From positions 31,868 to 62,370 of the forward strand of contig DEPD01000092.1 in assembly GCA_002358575.1 (NCBI GenBank): DNA of 30,503 nucleotides, in the 5' to 3' direction. This DNA is from Lachnospiraceae bacterium UBA3401. Lineage in GTDB: Bacteria > Bacillota > Clostridia > Lachnospirales > Lachnospiraceae. Position 1 is the stretch's first letter; each line of letters opens with the position of its first letter. The position numbers and the translations under genes were made by a program. Shown one piece after another: positions 1-6,340 of the stretch. The notes under the pieces were generated by a model. That model searched no databases and was not told where the DNA came from. It saw only the letters and a list, made by a program, of their open reading frames with translations.

Positions 1-17
1 CTCTGTTTTTTATCATA

Positions 18-532
18 TTATAATTTGTTTTCTTTTTGTTGGGAATCGTTGTCTTTCTGATTGGAGGTATTGTTTGCTGCACCATTTATTATAACTGTCC
101 CAATTATTGTAGAGGCAAATATGACACAAATAATTACAAAGACAGATTTCTTTAATCCTTTTTGTTTGCCCAAAATATATGGGTTATTTTTGGGTGATTT
201 AGACAGAACAAGGAACATCAATGCCAAAATGCCAAAAAAAGCAGTCGCTGAAAGCAGAAATAGCTCTCTAATGAAAGACATTGGCACATAGGCTATGGCA
301 AGTACGGCACATAGGCTATGGCAAGTACGGCACATATAATAGAGAGAATTTTCATCCCTCTACGAGGGATGCCGGAATAGTCTTGAATAATATCTTTTTT
401 TGCTGAGTGAGTATTTTCAATTTTTTTAAGGGTTGTGGCGGTGGTTGATGGCTCTGCTGCTTTTGATCCGCATTTCTGGCAAAATAGCATTTCATCTTTC
501 ATAGGGTTTCCACAGTTACTGCAATATTTCAT
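18..532 (-). pseudogene. Zinc-ribbon membrane protein gene split by a 23-bp tandem duplication
   Basis: The intact 5' part starts at ATG 532 behind a good AGGAGG site and encodes a zinc ribbon with Cys4, Cys7, Cys18 and Cys21 (CSNCG and CQKCG), then a polar linker and the first half of a hydrophobic helix (CAVLAIAYVP). There it shifts frame and stops after 79 residues. The rest lies in another frame down to the stop at 18: more hydrophobic helix, a second membrane segment and a charged Asn/Gln/Lys-rich tail. The shift is caused by two copies of a 23-bp unit (283-305 and 306-328). Removing one copy joins both parts into one 163-residue protein with a ribbon followed by two or three membrane segments. 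Such proteins are common in Clostridia and their function is unknown. The gene could be dead, or switchable if the repeat contracts. Confidence 0.75.
283..336. repeat. 23-bp tandem duplication with 8-bp partial third copy
   Basis: Unit GGCACATAGGCTATGGCAAG plus TAC occurs at 283-305 and again without mismatch at 306-328. Its first 8 bases recur at 329-336. Because 23 is not a multiple of three, it shifts the minus-strand reading frame. Identical copies suggest a recent event, probably replication slippage helped by the 8-bp repeat that flanks the original unit. Confidence 0.95.
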
Positions 533-698
533 TCTTCCTCCTAGTATAATAATGATATGGCCACAAGAGCTATATAGTTAATAAGTTACAAAGTCATATC
601 TGATAAATAACAGAAAGAGAATTCTCTCTCCATCAGAAGTTATTAAAAATATTTATCATGTCTGAGGTTTCCTTAATGCACCAGACAAAATATAGAGG

Positions 699-704
699 TA
701 TAAT
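699..704 (+). promoter_or_regulatory. Perfect -10 box at the IS110 left end
   Basis: TATAAT at 699-704 matches the sigma-A -10 consensus, but no convincing -35 lies 16-18 bp upstream (ATGCAC at the 17-bp position). In studied IS110 elements, joining of right and left ends in the circular form creates a full promoter for the bridge RNA. A lone -10 near the left end fits that arrangement; the -35 would come from the right end. This is inference. Confidence 0.45.
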
Positions 705-710
705 CACTGA

Positions 711-892
711 AGGCAGGAGCATTGACGTTTCCTCCTTGGGAACCAGTGGTTTTCCTCTGGCGAAACCTCTTAGAAAGTCTGTCAGTCCATTCGGTGGTGA
801 TTTATGTTTTGGCTGGTTGGGAAGCCCCAGGCTATACCTGTATAAACCACTAGGTTGTGTATCCGCCCTTTGGAATTGGATGCCTGACGGAA
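711..892 (+). ncRNA. Candidate IS110 bridge RNA
   Basis: This interval lies between the -10 box and the transposase start and folds well. A 5' hairpin pairs 727-732 with 738-743 (loop TCCTT). A second pairs 744-749 with 754-759 around a U-U mismatch (loop TTTT). A long-range stem pairs 778-785 with 884-891 (eight pairs, one G-U) and continues as 786-792 with 873-880. It encloses 794-798/846-850, extended by 802-805/842-845, with small hairpins at 811-826 and 828-840. Large unpaired segments such as 851-872 could carry guide sequences. IS110 transposases are known to use a bridge RNA encoded at the left end to choose donor and target sites. Position and fold agree, but no guide-to-flank pairing could be shown. 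Confidence 0.45.
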
Positions 893-927
893 AGGATAAA
901 ACCATACACTATCAAAAAGTACTTCGG

Positions 928-2223
928 ATGCTCCAAAGTGTCCCTTACCTCTCAGTCGGGCTTGATGTCGGCGCAGACTTCTCTTGGATGTCCATCATGC
1001 TCCCCAATGGCACTCTCACCGGAAAGCCATTTAAGATCATCCACTCTGATCCCAGCTCCCGTGAGCCTGCCGTCAAAAAAATAAAAGAAGCACAAGAGAT
1101 GTATTCCCTTGAAAGCCGCTGCTTCCTTGAGTCCACTGGGATCTACCATATCCCGCTCCTGTGCTTCCTTCGCGATAAGGGTTTTGGCTGCTCAGTCATT
1201 AATCCTATCATCACTAAGAATAGCACAAATATGAACGTAAGGAAACTGCATAATGATAAATTTGATTCAAAAAAGGCTGCCAAAGTCTGTCTGGATGCCT
1301 CCCTTAAGACTTCCATTGTTCCGGATGACACAGTCATTGACCTGCGCAACCTCGTGCGTGACTACTATTATTTCAAGGATCTGCAGTCCGCCATCGTGCT
1401 AAAGCTTCATGCGGAACTCAAAGTGTCCTTCCCCGCATACCTGAATGTGTTCAGCAGGGTCACGACACAGACATCCTTAAAGCTCCTAGAAGCTTATCCG
1501 CTTGCGGTGGACATGCTTGCCGCTCCAAGGGACGAACTTGTGGAAAGCATCCGGCAGACAACACGTTTTGGTGAAAAATATGCCATTTCCAAATATGATG
1601 CCATATGCGCCGCCGCAAAGGAGGATGCTGTTTTCGGACGCGCGCTTCAAAGCAACGCACTCCGGATCCAGCTGTATATCAAAACCTACCGGGAATATCA
1701 GGAACATCTAGACAGCATGCTCGAAGAACTGCATAAGGCTGTCGATAAGCTCGAAGGGACACCGGTCTATGACCGTATCCTCCTTCTCCAGTCCCTGCAG
1801 GGTGTCGGCTTCCTCAGCGCAGCTGTCCTGATCGCCGAAATGGGTTCCTTTGACCTGTTTTCTTCCCCGAAGAAGCTCTATGCCTACTTTGGGCTGGATC
1901 CCGGTGTAAATGATTCCGGCAGGTTCCATGGCGATAGGGTCCACATGTCCAAGCGGGGTTCTAGCCTTGCTAGGCGTATCCTGCATATGGCCACCATAAA
2001 CAGCCTAAAAGTGGATAAAGCAATAAAAACGCCTGTAAATCCAGTCATTTACGATTATTACATCCGTAAATGTGACAGTAAGAAAAAGATAGTTGCTGTC
2101 GGAGCCGTCATGCACAAAATCTGCAACATCATTTTCGCCATGCTCCGGGATAATAAGCCTTTTGAACTCATTACGCCGGAAGAACACTGTGAACGTTATG
2201 CAGCAGAACACCAGAATCTGTAA
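928..2223 (+). CDS. IS110-family transposase (DEDD RuvC-like plus Transposase_20)
   Basis: RNA-guided DEDD recombinase of an insertion sequence. From ATG 928 it has 431 residues, normal for the family. The N-terminal RuvC-like domain carries the acidic residues Asp13 (GLDVGADF), Glu68 (FLESTGIYH), Asp110 and Asp113 (HNDKFDS). A coiled middle part follows, then the C-terminal Transposase_20 domain (LLQSLQGVGFLSA, AYFGLDPG) with candidate nucleophile Ser330 in NDSGRF and the basic SKRGSSLARR motif. The frame stays open back to ATG 658 and ATG 880, but those 90 extra residues do not resemble the family and cover the structured RNA, so 928 was chosen because it directly precedes the conserved VPYLSVGLDVG. 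No strong ribosome binding site precedes any of the three starts. All catalytic residues are present, so the element may be active. Confidence 0.88.
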   Translation: MLQSVPYLSVGLDVGADFSWMSIMLPNGTLTGKPFKIIHSDPSSREPAVKKIKEAQEMYSLESRCFLESTGIYHIPLLCFLRDKGFGCSVINPIITKNSTNMNVRKLHNDKFDSKKAAKVCLDASLKTSIVPDDTVIDLRNLVRDYYYFKDLQSAIVLKLHAELKVSFPAYLNVFSRVTTQTSLKLLEAYPLAVDMLAAPRDELVESIRQTTRFGEKYAISKYDAICAAAKEDAVFGRALQSNALRIQLYIKTYREYQEHLDSMLEELHKAVDKLEGTPVYDRILLLQSLQGVGFLSAAVLIAEMGSFDLFSSPKKLYAYFGLDPGVNDSGRFHGDRVHMSKRGSSLARRILHMATINSLKVDKAIKTPVNPVIYDYYIRKCDSKKKIVAVGAVMHKICNIIFAMLRDNKPFELITPEEHCERYAAEHQNL

Positions 2224-2590
2224 ACAACGTTGCCTGATAGAGATTTGAATCAAATGTTAACAATCCATCGCAATGGGTTTATTAAAGTTACCCTTTTTTA
2301 CATCAACTGTCACAAAAAACTTTTTTCATATTTTTCAATTTACCATTGACAATTTCTTAGCTGGACTTTGTCTTAAATTATACTATTTTTCATGATTGCG
2401 TACTAGTACTTTGATATTTTGGCGCGTTGAGGTTGCACATTTATTTTTTCGCAATCTGTGGTTACGTTAATAGTAGTATAACTTACATTATAGCTTATTT
2501 AATACATTGATTGCAATAGTTATAATGCTATTGCCAAAATAAGGGCATGAAGGAAAATGGACAGAGTTTATCGAAATTCAATAAAAAATT
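2224..2590. other. AT-rich gap after the IS110 element
   Basis: No gene is seen. The segment includes the unresolved right end of the element, a short palindrome ATTTGAATCAAAT at 2243-2255, and AT-rich DNA with several chance -10-like boxes, among them TATAAT at 2521-2526 with only TTTAAT upstream. There is no intrinsic terminator after the transposase. Confidence 0.5.
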
Positions 2591-2591
2591 A

Positions 2592-2620
2592 TTGATATTC
2601 AATTTAATTTGTGCTATGAT
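2592..2620 (+). promoter_or_regulatory. Sigma-A promoter for the DUF2975 gene
   Basis: TTGATA (2592-2597), a 17-bp spacer and TATGAT (2615-2620) with an extended -10 TG at 2612-2613. Each box is one base from consensus. It predicts a start near 2627, about 64 nt before the ATG at 2691, and so argues against the upstream in-frame ATG at 2547 as the start codon. Confidence 0.75.
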
Positions 2621-2690
2621 AGAACCACAAAATTTTTGGATAGAAGGATTTTTGAATGCAGACAATTGCATAATTAAGATTGGAGAGACA

Positions 2691-3152
2691 ATGAAGAGAG
2701 AAACTGTAATATGGATAACAAAATACTTGTTAGATATAATGTACTTTTCAGGGATTATTGTCACCTTGTTACTTCCTGCTCCTGGGGTGGTACAACACAT
2801 ACTGGATTTTTTGGACTATCATAATTTTGAGGGACATTATACAGAGCTGATAGTGATTTATTTCATACTGGGAATCATGGCGGTGTTGATACTCGGTGAG
2901 CTGCGCAAGATGTTTCGGACAGTCTTAAAAGACGACTGTTTTGTGAAGGACAATGTGGTCAGTTTACAGCGTATGGGAACATACAGCTTTATTATTGCAG
3001 TAATCTGTCTGTTGCGCACTGCACTGTATATGACGGTTGCCATGCTGATACTCGTACTGGTGTTTATCATTGCTGGACTGTTCAGTAAAGTGCTCGCTTT
3101 TGTGTTTGACAGAGCAGTCGAGTATAAATTGGAAAATGACCTGACAATTTAG
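2691..3152 (+). CDS. DUF2975 family membrane protein
   Basis: A 153-residue integral membrane protein. About four hydrophobic helices are visible (roughly residues 8-30, 50-68, 94-112 and 114-134), with a central polar segment containing CFVKDNVVSLQRMGTYS, typical of DUF2975. The start at 2691 is preceded by GGAGAG and lies downstream of the promoter at 2592-2620; an open frame back to 2547 would begin before that promoter and adds residues foreign to the family. DUF2975 genes are usually followed by a small Cro/CI-type regulator, as here 56 nt downstream. The molecular function is unknown; a membrane sensor or stress-related partner of the regulator is inference. Confidence 0.8.
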   Translation: MKRETVIWITKYLLDIMYFSGIIVTLLLPAPGVVQHILDFLDYHNFEGHYTELIVIYFILGIMAVLILGELRKMFRTVLKDDCFVKDNVVSLQRMGTYSFIIAVICLLRTALYMTVAMLILVLVFIIAGLFSKVLAFVFDRAVEYKLENDLTI

Positions 3153-3208
3153 GACCTGTTCCTTTAGGATGCTTCCTTAATAACGGTTCTGAGAAAGGCA
3201 AGGAAATT

Positions 3209-3442
3209 ATGGCGATAGTGATTAATCTTGATGTGATGATGGCAAAGAGAAAGATTGGACTGACCGAGCTTGCCAAGGAAGTGGATATCACACTTGCAAA
3301 TCTGTCAATCTTAAAAAATAATAAGGCGAAGGCAGTTCGGCTCTCGACATTGGAGGCAGTCTGCAAGGCGCTGCAATGTCAACCTGGAGATATCTTGGAA
3401 TATGTGGAAGACGAGGTTTGTGAGGAAGAGCCGCCTCCATAA
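3209..3442 (+). CDS. Small Cro/CI (XRE) family DNA-binding regulator
   Basis: A 77-residue protein consisting almost only of a helix-turn-helix domain of the HTH_26/YozG type. Residues 8-70 hold the motif: KRKIGLTELAKEVDITLANLSILKNN is the helix-turn-helix, and the third part (STLEAVCKALQCQPGDILEY) is the usual closing segment. A short acidic tail (EDEVCEEEPPP) follows. AAGGAAA precedes the ATG. It lies directly after the DUF2975 gene in the same direction, a pairing found widely in Firmicutes, so it is probably co-transcribed and may control that promoter. It is not obviously a toxin-antitoxin module, because the partner is a multi-pass membrane protein. Confidence 0.85.
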   Translation: MAIVINLDVMMAKRKIGLTELAKEVDITLANLSILKNNKAKAVRLSTLEAVCKALQCQPGDILEYVEDEVCEEEPPP

Positions 3443-3505
3443 ATTTTAGATGATTGATTTCGAGATTTTATAGATTTAGAAAAGAAGACACTGAAAAATT
3501 AATTT

Positions 3506-3564
3506 TAGGAACTGTTCAAAAATACCTGAACAAACTATACATGCTATTTCTGAACAGTTCCTTA
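3506..3564. repeat. 59-bp palindromic element
   Basis: AGGAACTGTTCA at 3507-3518 pairs perfectly with TGAACAGTTCCT at 3551-3562 (12 bp), and short AT pairing continues inward. The loop is about 32 nt. No T-run follows either arm, so it is not a typical terminator. A related half-site, AGGACCTGTTCCT, is at 3151-3163. It may be a small mobile repeat, a remnant of an insertion sequence end or an operator. The right arm ends only 7-10 nt before the ribosome binding site of the next gene. Confidence 0.6.
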
Positions 3565-3581
3565 GAAAGGAAGGGATTAAA

Positions 3582-5210
3582 ATGGATACAAATTCAGAAA
3601 CCAGACTGGTAAGTATGCCCAATGTGCAAAATGTACAGCAGATAAGTCCAATGAGCAGACAACAGACAGAATTAGAGGAGATGCAGCGAAAAGAAAAGCG
3701 ATTTCAGACCTTTGGAGTAGGAAGCTTTCTCTATGCATTATTTTATACATTCTGTTTATATCACAACACATCAGGAATTACCTACCCTTTTTTCGCAGGC
3801 GGAACGCTCTTGTTTTTTGGTTACTTTATCAAAAAGTCAAAGAGCAGCTCCGCAGACGAGAATCAAGAACAGAAGAAAGCGCATATTAACAATATTTTTT
3901 TGATGGTATGTATTGTGCTTGCAGGAGGACTCAACTGCGCGACGGATTCTGGTGTTCTAATATTTTTTAACAAAGTGTTAATGTCTGTTCTTATCAGTGT
4001 GTTCTTTTTGCAGTGCTGGCAGGAACTGACTGGATGGGGAATTGCAGCGTATTTTAGAAGCTGTGCATTAATGTTGTGTGGAACAATTGGCAGCATTGCA
4101 GCGCCAATAGAAGATATAGCTGCCAAGTGGAAACTTCGTCCTGCACAGCGGGAAAAAACGGAAAATCCCAATAGAAAACGCAAGTGGTCCTCTGTGGGGA
4201 TTGGACTGTTAATTGCGATTCCGGTAGCAATGTTTGTCACAATTTTACTTGCAAGCGCGGACGCAGTATTTTGCAGTATAGTTTATGATATACTGACTTT
4301 CTCGATAGAGATTGACTTTTTAGAAAATATAGGAACATTTATTCGCATTTTGTTCTACAGTTTGATTGTATTTCTGTTTTGTTATGGCATGTTTGCCTAC
4401 AATACAGAGACGAAGAATATTAAAAAAATTAGAGAAGCAGCAAAGACAGGAGAAGCGAATATGGACCCATACATTGCAATCACAGTAAATGGTGTGATGT
4501 GTGTGATTTATTTGTTGTTTTCCAGTGTGCAGATTTTTGGATTGTTTCTTGGAAAGATGGAGCTTCCAGTAGGATACACATATGCATCATATGCCAGACG
4601 TGGATTTTTTGAATTGGTGTTTGTATGCGTGTTTAATATATTCATGGTTTTATTTACTATGACGTATTTCAAAGTTTCTAGGTTGTTGAAAATTCTTCTG
4701 ACCGTGATTTGCGGTTGTACTTATATTATGACAATTTCAAGCGCATACAGAATGCTTCTATATATTTCAAGCTATCATTTGACCTTTTTGCGTCTACTGG
4801 TGTTGTGGGGATTGGTGATGATTGCAATTGTTATGACTGGTGTTTTGATTTTCGTCTACAATCAAAAATTTTCGCTGTTTCGTTTTCTTTTGATTGTGTT
4901 GTCTGTAGGATGGCTTGTGTTCTCGGCAGCGCATCCAGATTATTGGATTGCTTCTTATAATATTATGGCATGTGATGATGGAGCGGAGTACGACCATTTT
5001 TATCTGACACAAAGTCTTTCTCTGGATGCTGTTGCTGCGCTTCCAAAAGAAATTTATAGCGATAAAGATAGCGTTTACTGGAAACGTGTACAGAAGTATC
5101 GAAGGCAGACAGAAACATTTTTAGGGGCACGCGCGTTTAATTTTTCAAGGGCATATGCTGCGCATCAAATGAAAGGTGCATCCATAAAAGAAAGGATGCG
5201 ATCCTCATAA
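3582..5210 (+). CDS. DUF4173/DUF4153-like polytopic membrane protein
   Basis: A 542-residue membrane protein. A cytoplasmic N-terminus of about 45 residues, with a charged segment (ELEEMQRKEKRFQ), is followed by about twelve hydrophobic segments. The C-terminal half has the DUF4173 hallmark around SAYRMLLYISSYHLTFLRL and the closing HPDYWIASYNI segment, then a soluble tail rich in charged residues. AAGGAAGGG lies before the ATG at 3582. Family members are common in Firmicutes membranes with no known activity. It is followed 14 nt later by a DUF2752 gene and preceded by a palindrome (3506-3564) that could affect its expression. Identification is from recalled family motifs. Confidence 0.75.
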   Translation: MDTNSETRLVSMPNVQNVQQISPMSRQQTELEEMQRKEKRFQTFGVGSFLYALFYTFCLYHNTSGITYPFFAGGTLLFFGYFIKKSKSSSADENQEQKKAHINNIFLMVCIVLAGGLNCATDSGVLIFFNKVLMSVLISVFFLQCWQELTGWGIAAYFRSCALMLCGTIGSIAAPIEDIAAKWKLRPAQREKTENPNRKRKWSSVGIGLLIAIPVAMFVTILLASADAVFCSIVYDILTFSIEIDFLENIGTFIRILFYSLIVFLFCYGMFAYNTETKNIKKIREAAKTGEANMDPYIAITVNGVMCVIYLLFSSVQIFGLFLGKMELPVGYTYASYARRGFFELVFVCVFNIFMVLFTMTYFKVSRLLKILLTVICGCTYIMTISSAYRMLLYISSYHLTFLRLLVLWGLVMIAIVMTGVLIFVYNQKFSLFRFLLIVLSVGWLVFSAAHPDYWIASYNIMACDDGAEYDHFYLTQSLSLDAVAALPKEIYSDKDSVYWKRVQKYRRQTETFLGARAFNFSRAYAAHQMKGASIKERMRSS

Positions 5211-5224
5211 AACAAATTGTTAAA

Positions 5225-5704
5225 GTGATAAAGATAGTGTGCCAACGAGTCTGGATGGACATTAAAAATTTTCGCGCGGCGATTTTTGTATTTTTGTTGT
5301 ATCAGATTATTGCGAGAAGTGTGTTTCACGCATTTTGCCCGCAGTTGATTTTGACAGGATTTCCATGTGCAGGCTGTGGGCTGACGCGCGCAGTATTCTG
5401 TATTTTAAAAGGGCAGTTTACAAGAGGATTACGGCTGAATCCCGCCGCGCCCTTGTGGATTTGTTTTCTGTGTTGGTTTTTTATCAACAGATATGTGCGC
5501 GGTGTGTATGATAAAAGAGCTACAGTTTGGTTATGTTTGGTTTGTGTGGTTACGCTTGTAATTTATATATATAGAATGCGTTATTATTTTCCATCAGAAC
5601 CGCCCTTAATATACTATAAAAATAATATTTTACGAAAACTATTTTCAGAAAATCACAAATTTATGTCAATATTTGTTGCACAAGTGTGCTGTCCTGTGAT
5701 ATGA
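5225..5704 (+). CDS. DUF2752 family small membrane protein
   Basis: A 159-residue protein with the DUF2752 signature: FCPQLILTGFPCAGCGLTRA near residues 38-57, where conserved cysteines and the TR pair lie between two hydrophobic helices. A third helix lies around residues 97-117. The frame starts with GTG at 5225, 14 nt after the preceding stop; neither it nor ATG 5255 has a clear ribosome binding site, so the start is uncertain and translation may be coupled to the upstream gene. The last 40 residues are polar and poorly conserved in appearance. The function is unknown. Co-direction and tight spacing suggest one operon with the DUF4173-like gene. Confidence 0.75.
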   Translation: MIKIVCQRVWMDIKNFRAAIFVFLLYQIIARSVFHAFCPQLILTGFPCAGCGLTRAVFCILKGQFTRGLRLNPAAPLWICFLCWFFINRYVRGVYDKRATVWLCLVCVVTLVIYIYRMRYYFPSEPPLIYYKNNILRKLFSENHKFMSIFVAQVCCPVI

Positions 5705-5840
5705 TTATGACCGTAATGTATTACTTATGGATACATTATAGTGCATTAATGGGTGCATGGGCAGAGAGTTTTCTTTGCTCAGTTAGACACAGAGAGTCTA
5801 TCGGCATAGCCTCTCGAAATTTTGGAGGGAGATAGTTATT

Positions 5841-6230
5841 ATGGACAGTAACAATTTATTTGACAAGCAAAATGAAAATCAGAATACGGATCAAGGGCAG
5901 GCGCAGCAGCCATATCAGCAACAGACCTATCAGCCATACCAGCAGTCGTATCAACAGCAGCAGCCATTTTCGGCGGGGGATAGCGGACTTGAGGAGCCTG
6001 TAAGTTTTGGGGAGTGGATGGTGACAATGCTTTTAATGTGCATTCCTTGTGTAAACATTATTATGCTGTTTGTGTGGGGCTTTGGTTCGGGCACTAAGAA
6101 AAGCAAATCGAATTACTGTAAGGCGATGTTGATATGGATGGTTATTATTGGTGTATTGGCATTTGTGCTTGCAGGAGCGTTTACCGCGATGATTATGTCG
6201 ATTCTGCAAAGTGAAGGTTTTTATTACTAA
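5841..6230 (+). CDS. Gln/Tyr-rich small membrane protein, function unknown
   Basis: A 129-residue protein of two parts. Residues 1-48 are low-complexity and rich in Gln, Tyr, Pro and Asn with repeated YQQ and PYQQ units. Residues 57-120 hold two transmembrane segments (VTMLLMCIPCVNIIMLFVW and MLIWMVIIGVLAFVLAGAF) joined by a basic loop with TKKSKSNYCKA. A strong GGAGGGAG site lies 8-10 nt before the ATG. Similar architecture occurs in Lachnospiraceae proteins annotated as hypothetical; the repeated prion-like N-terminus may mediate self-association, which is inference. The gene ends at a perfect bidirectional terminator whose first A residues are the stop codon. Confidence 0.75.
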   Translation: MDSNNLFDKQNENQNTDQGQAQQPYQQQTYQPYQQSYQQQQPFSAGDSGLEEPVSFGEWMVTMLLMCIPCVNIIMLFVWGFGSGTKKSKSNYCKAMLIWMVIIGVLAFVLAGAFTAMIMSILQSEGFYY

Positions 6231-6276
6231 AAAAGAGACTGTTTTGTATCTTATGGTACAAAACAGTCTCTTTTTT
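6229..6276. terminator. Bidirectional intrinsic terminator
   Basis: A 20-bp perfect inverted repeat: left arm 6229-6248, 8-nt loop TCTTATGG, right arm 6257-6276. The core is AGAGACTGTTTTGTA, and six A and six T at the outer ends give a U-run in both directions. It lies between convergent genes and should end both the 5841 transcript and the methyltransferase transcript. Confidence 0.92.
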
Positions 6277-6286
6277 ATGCGCAGAC

Positions 6287-6332
6287 TTGTGCAGAGGAAA
6301 TATACCGCTAAGGCGGCGCACGGGTGCCCGGC
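6287..6332 (+). repeat. Hairpin repeat, copy A
   Basis: The sequence has AGAGGAAATATA followed by the hairpin CCGC-TAAG-GCGG (6305-6316), flanked by TGTGC (6288-6292) and GCGCA (6316-6320), which can form an outer stem. The same layout appears at 30211-30249 (copy B). Both copies sit just after an intrinsic terminator. Read in one frame, both encode RKY-x-AKAA. Confidence 0.5.
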
Positions 6333-6340
6333 GTTTCCGT

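Larger units (their letters stand above)
660..2260 (+). mobile_element. IS110-family insertion sequence (ends approximate)
   Basis: The element is recognised from its transposase and the roughly 230-nt non-coding segment in front of it, the usual layout of the IS110 subgroup. IS110 elements lack long terminal inverted repeats and often make no target duplication, so the ends cannot be set from one copy. The left end probably lies between about 600 and 695 and the right end shortly after the stop at 2223. Base composition supports an imported unit: the coding part is richer in C and G than the AT-rich DNA on both sides. An imperfect palindrome just outside the left end (601-609 with 650-658, enclosing AGAGAATTCTCT at 616-627) may be part of the target site. 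Confidence 0.7.

Noticed and set aside
18..335. A separate 105-residue gene starting at ATG 335
   Set aside because: Its first residues come from the duplicated 23-bp unit and it lacks a ribosome binding site; it is the 3' part of the broken zinc-ribbon gene.
633..905. Minus-strand reading frame opposite the IS110 left end
   Set aside because: No ribosome binding site and no protein features; it mirrors the structured left-end DNA.
2498..2526. Promoter TTTAAT-N17-TATAAT before the DUF2975 gene
   Set aside because: The -35 is poor, and a much better promoter with extended -10 lies at 2592-2620.
2691..3442. Toxin-antitoxin pair
   Set aside because: The partner of the small regulator is a four-helix DUF2975 membrane protein, not a known toxin type.
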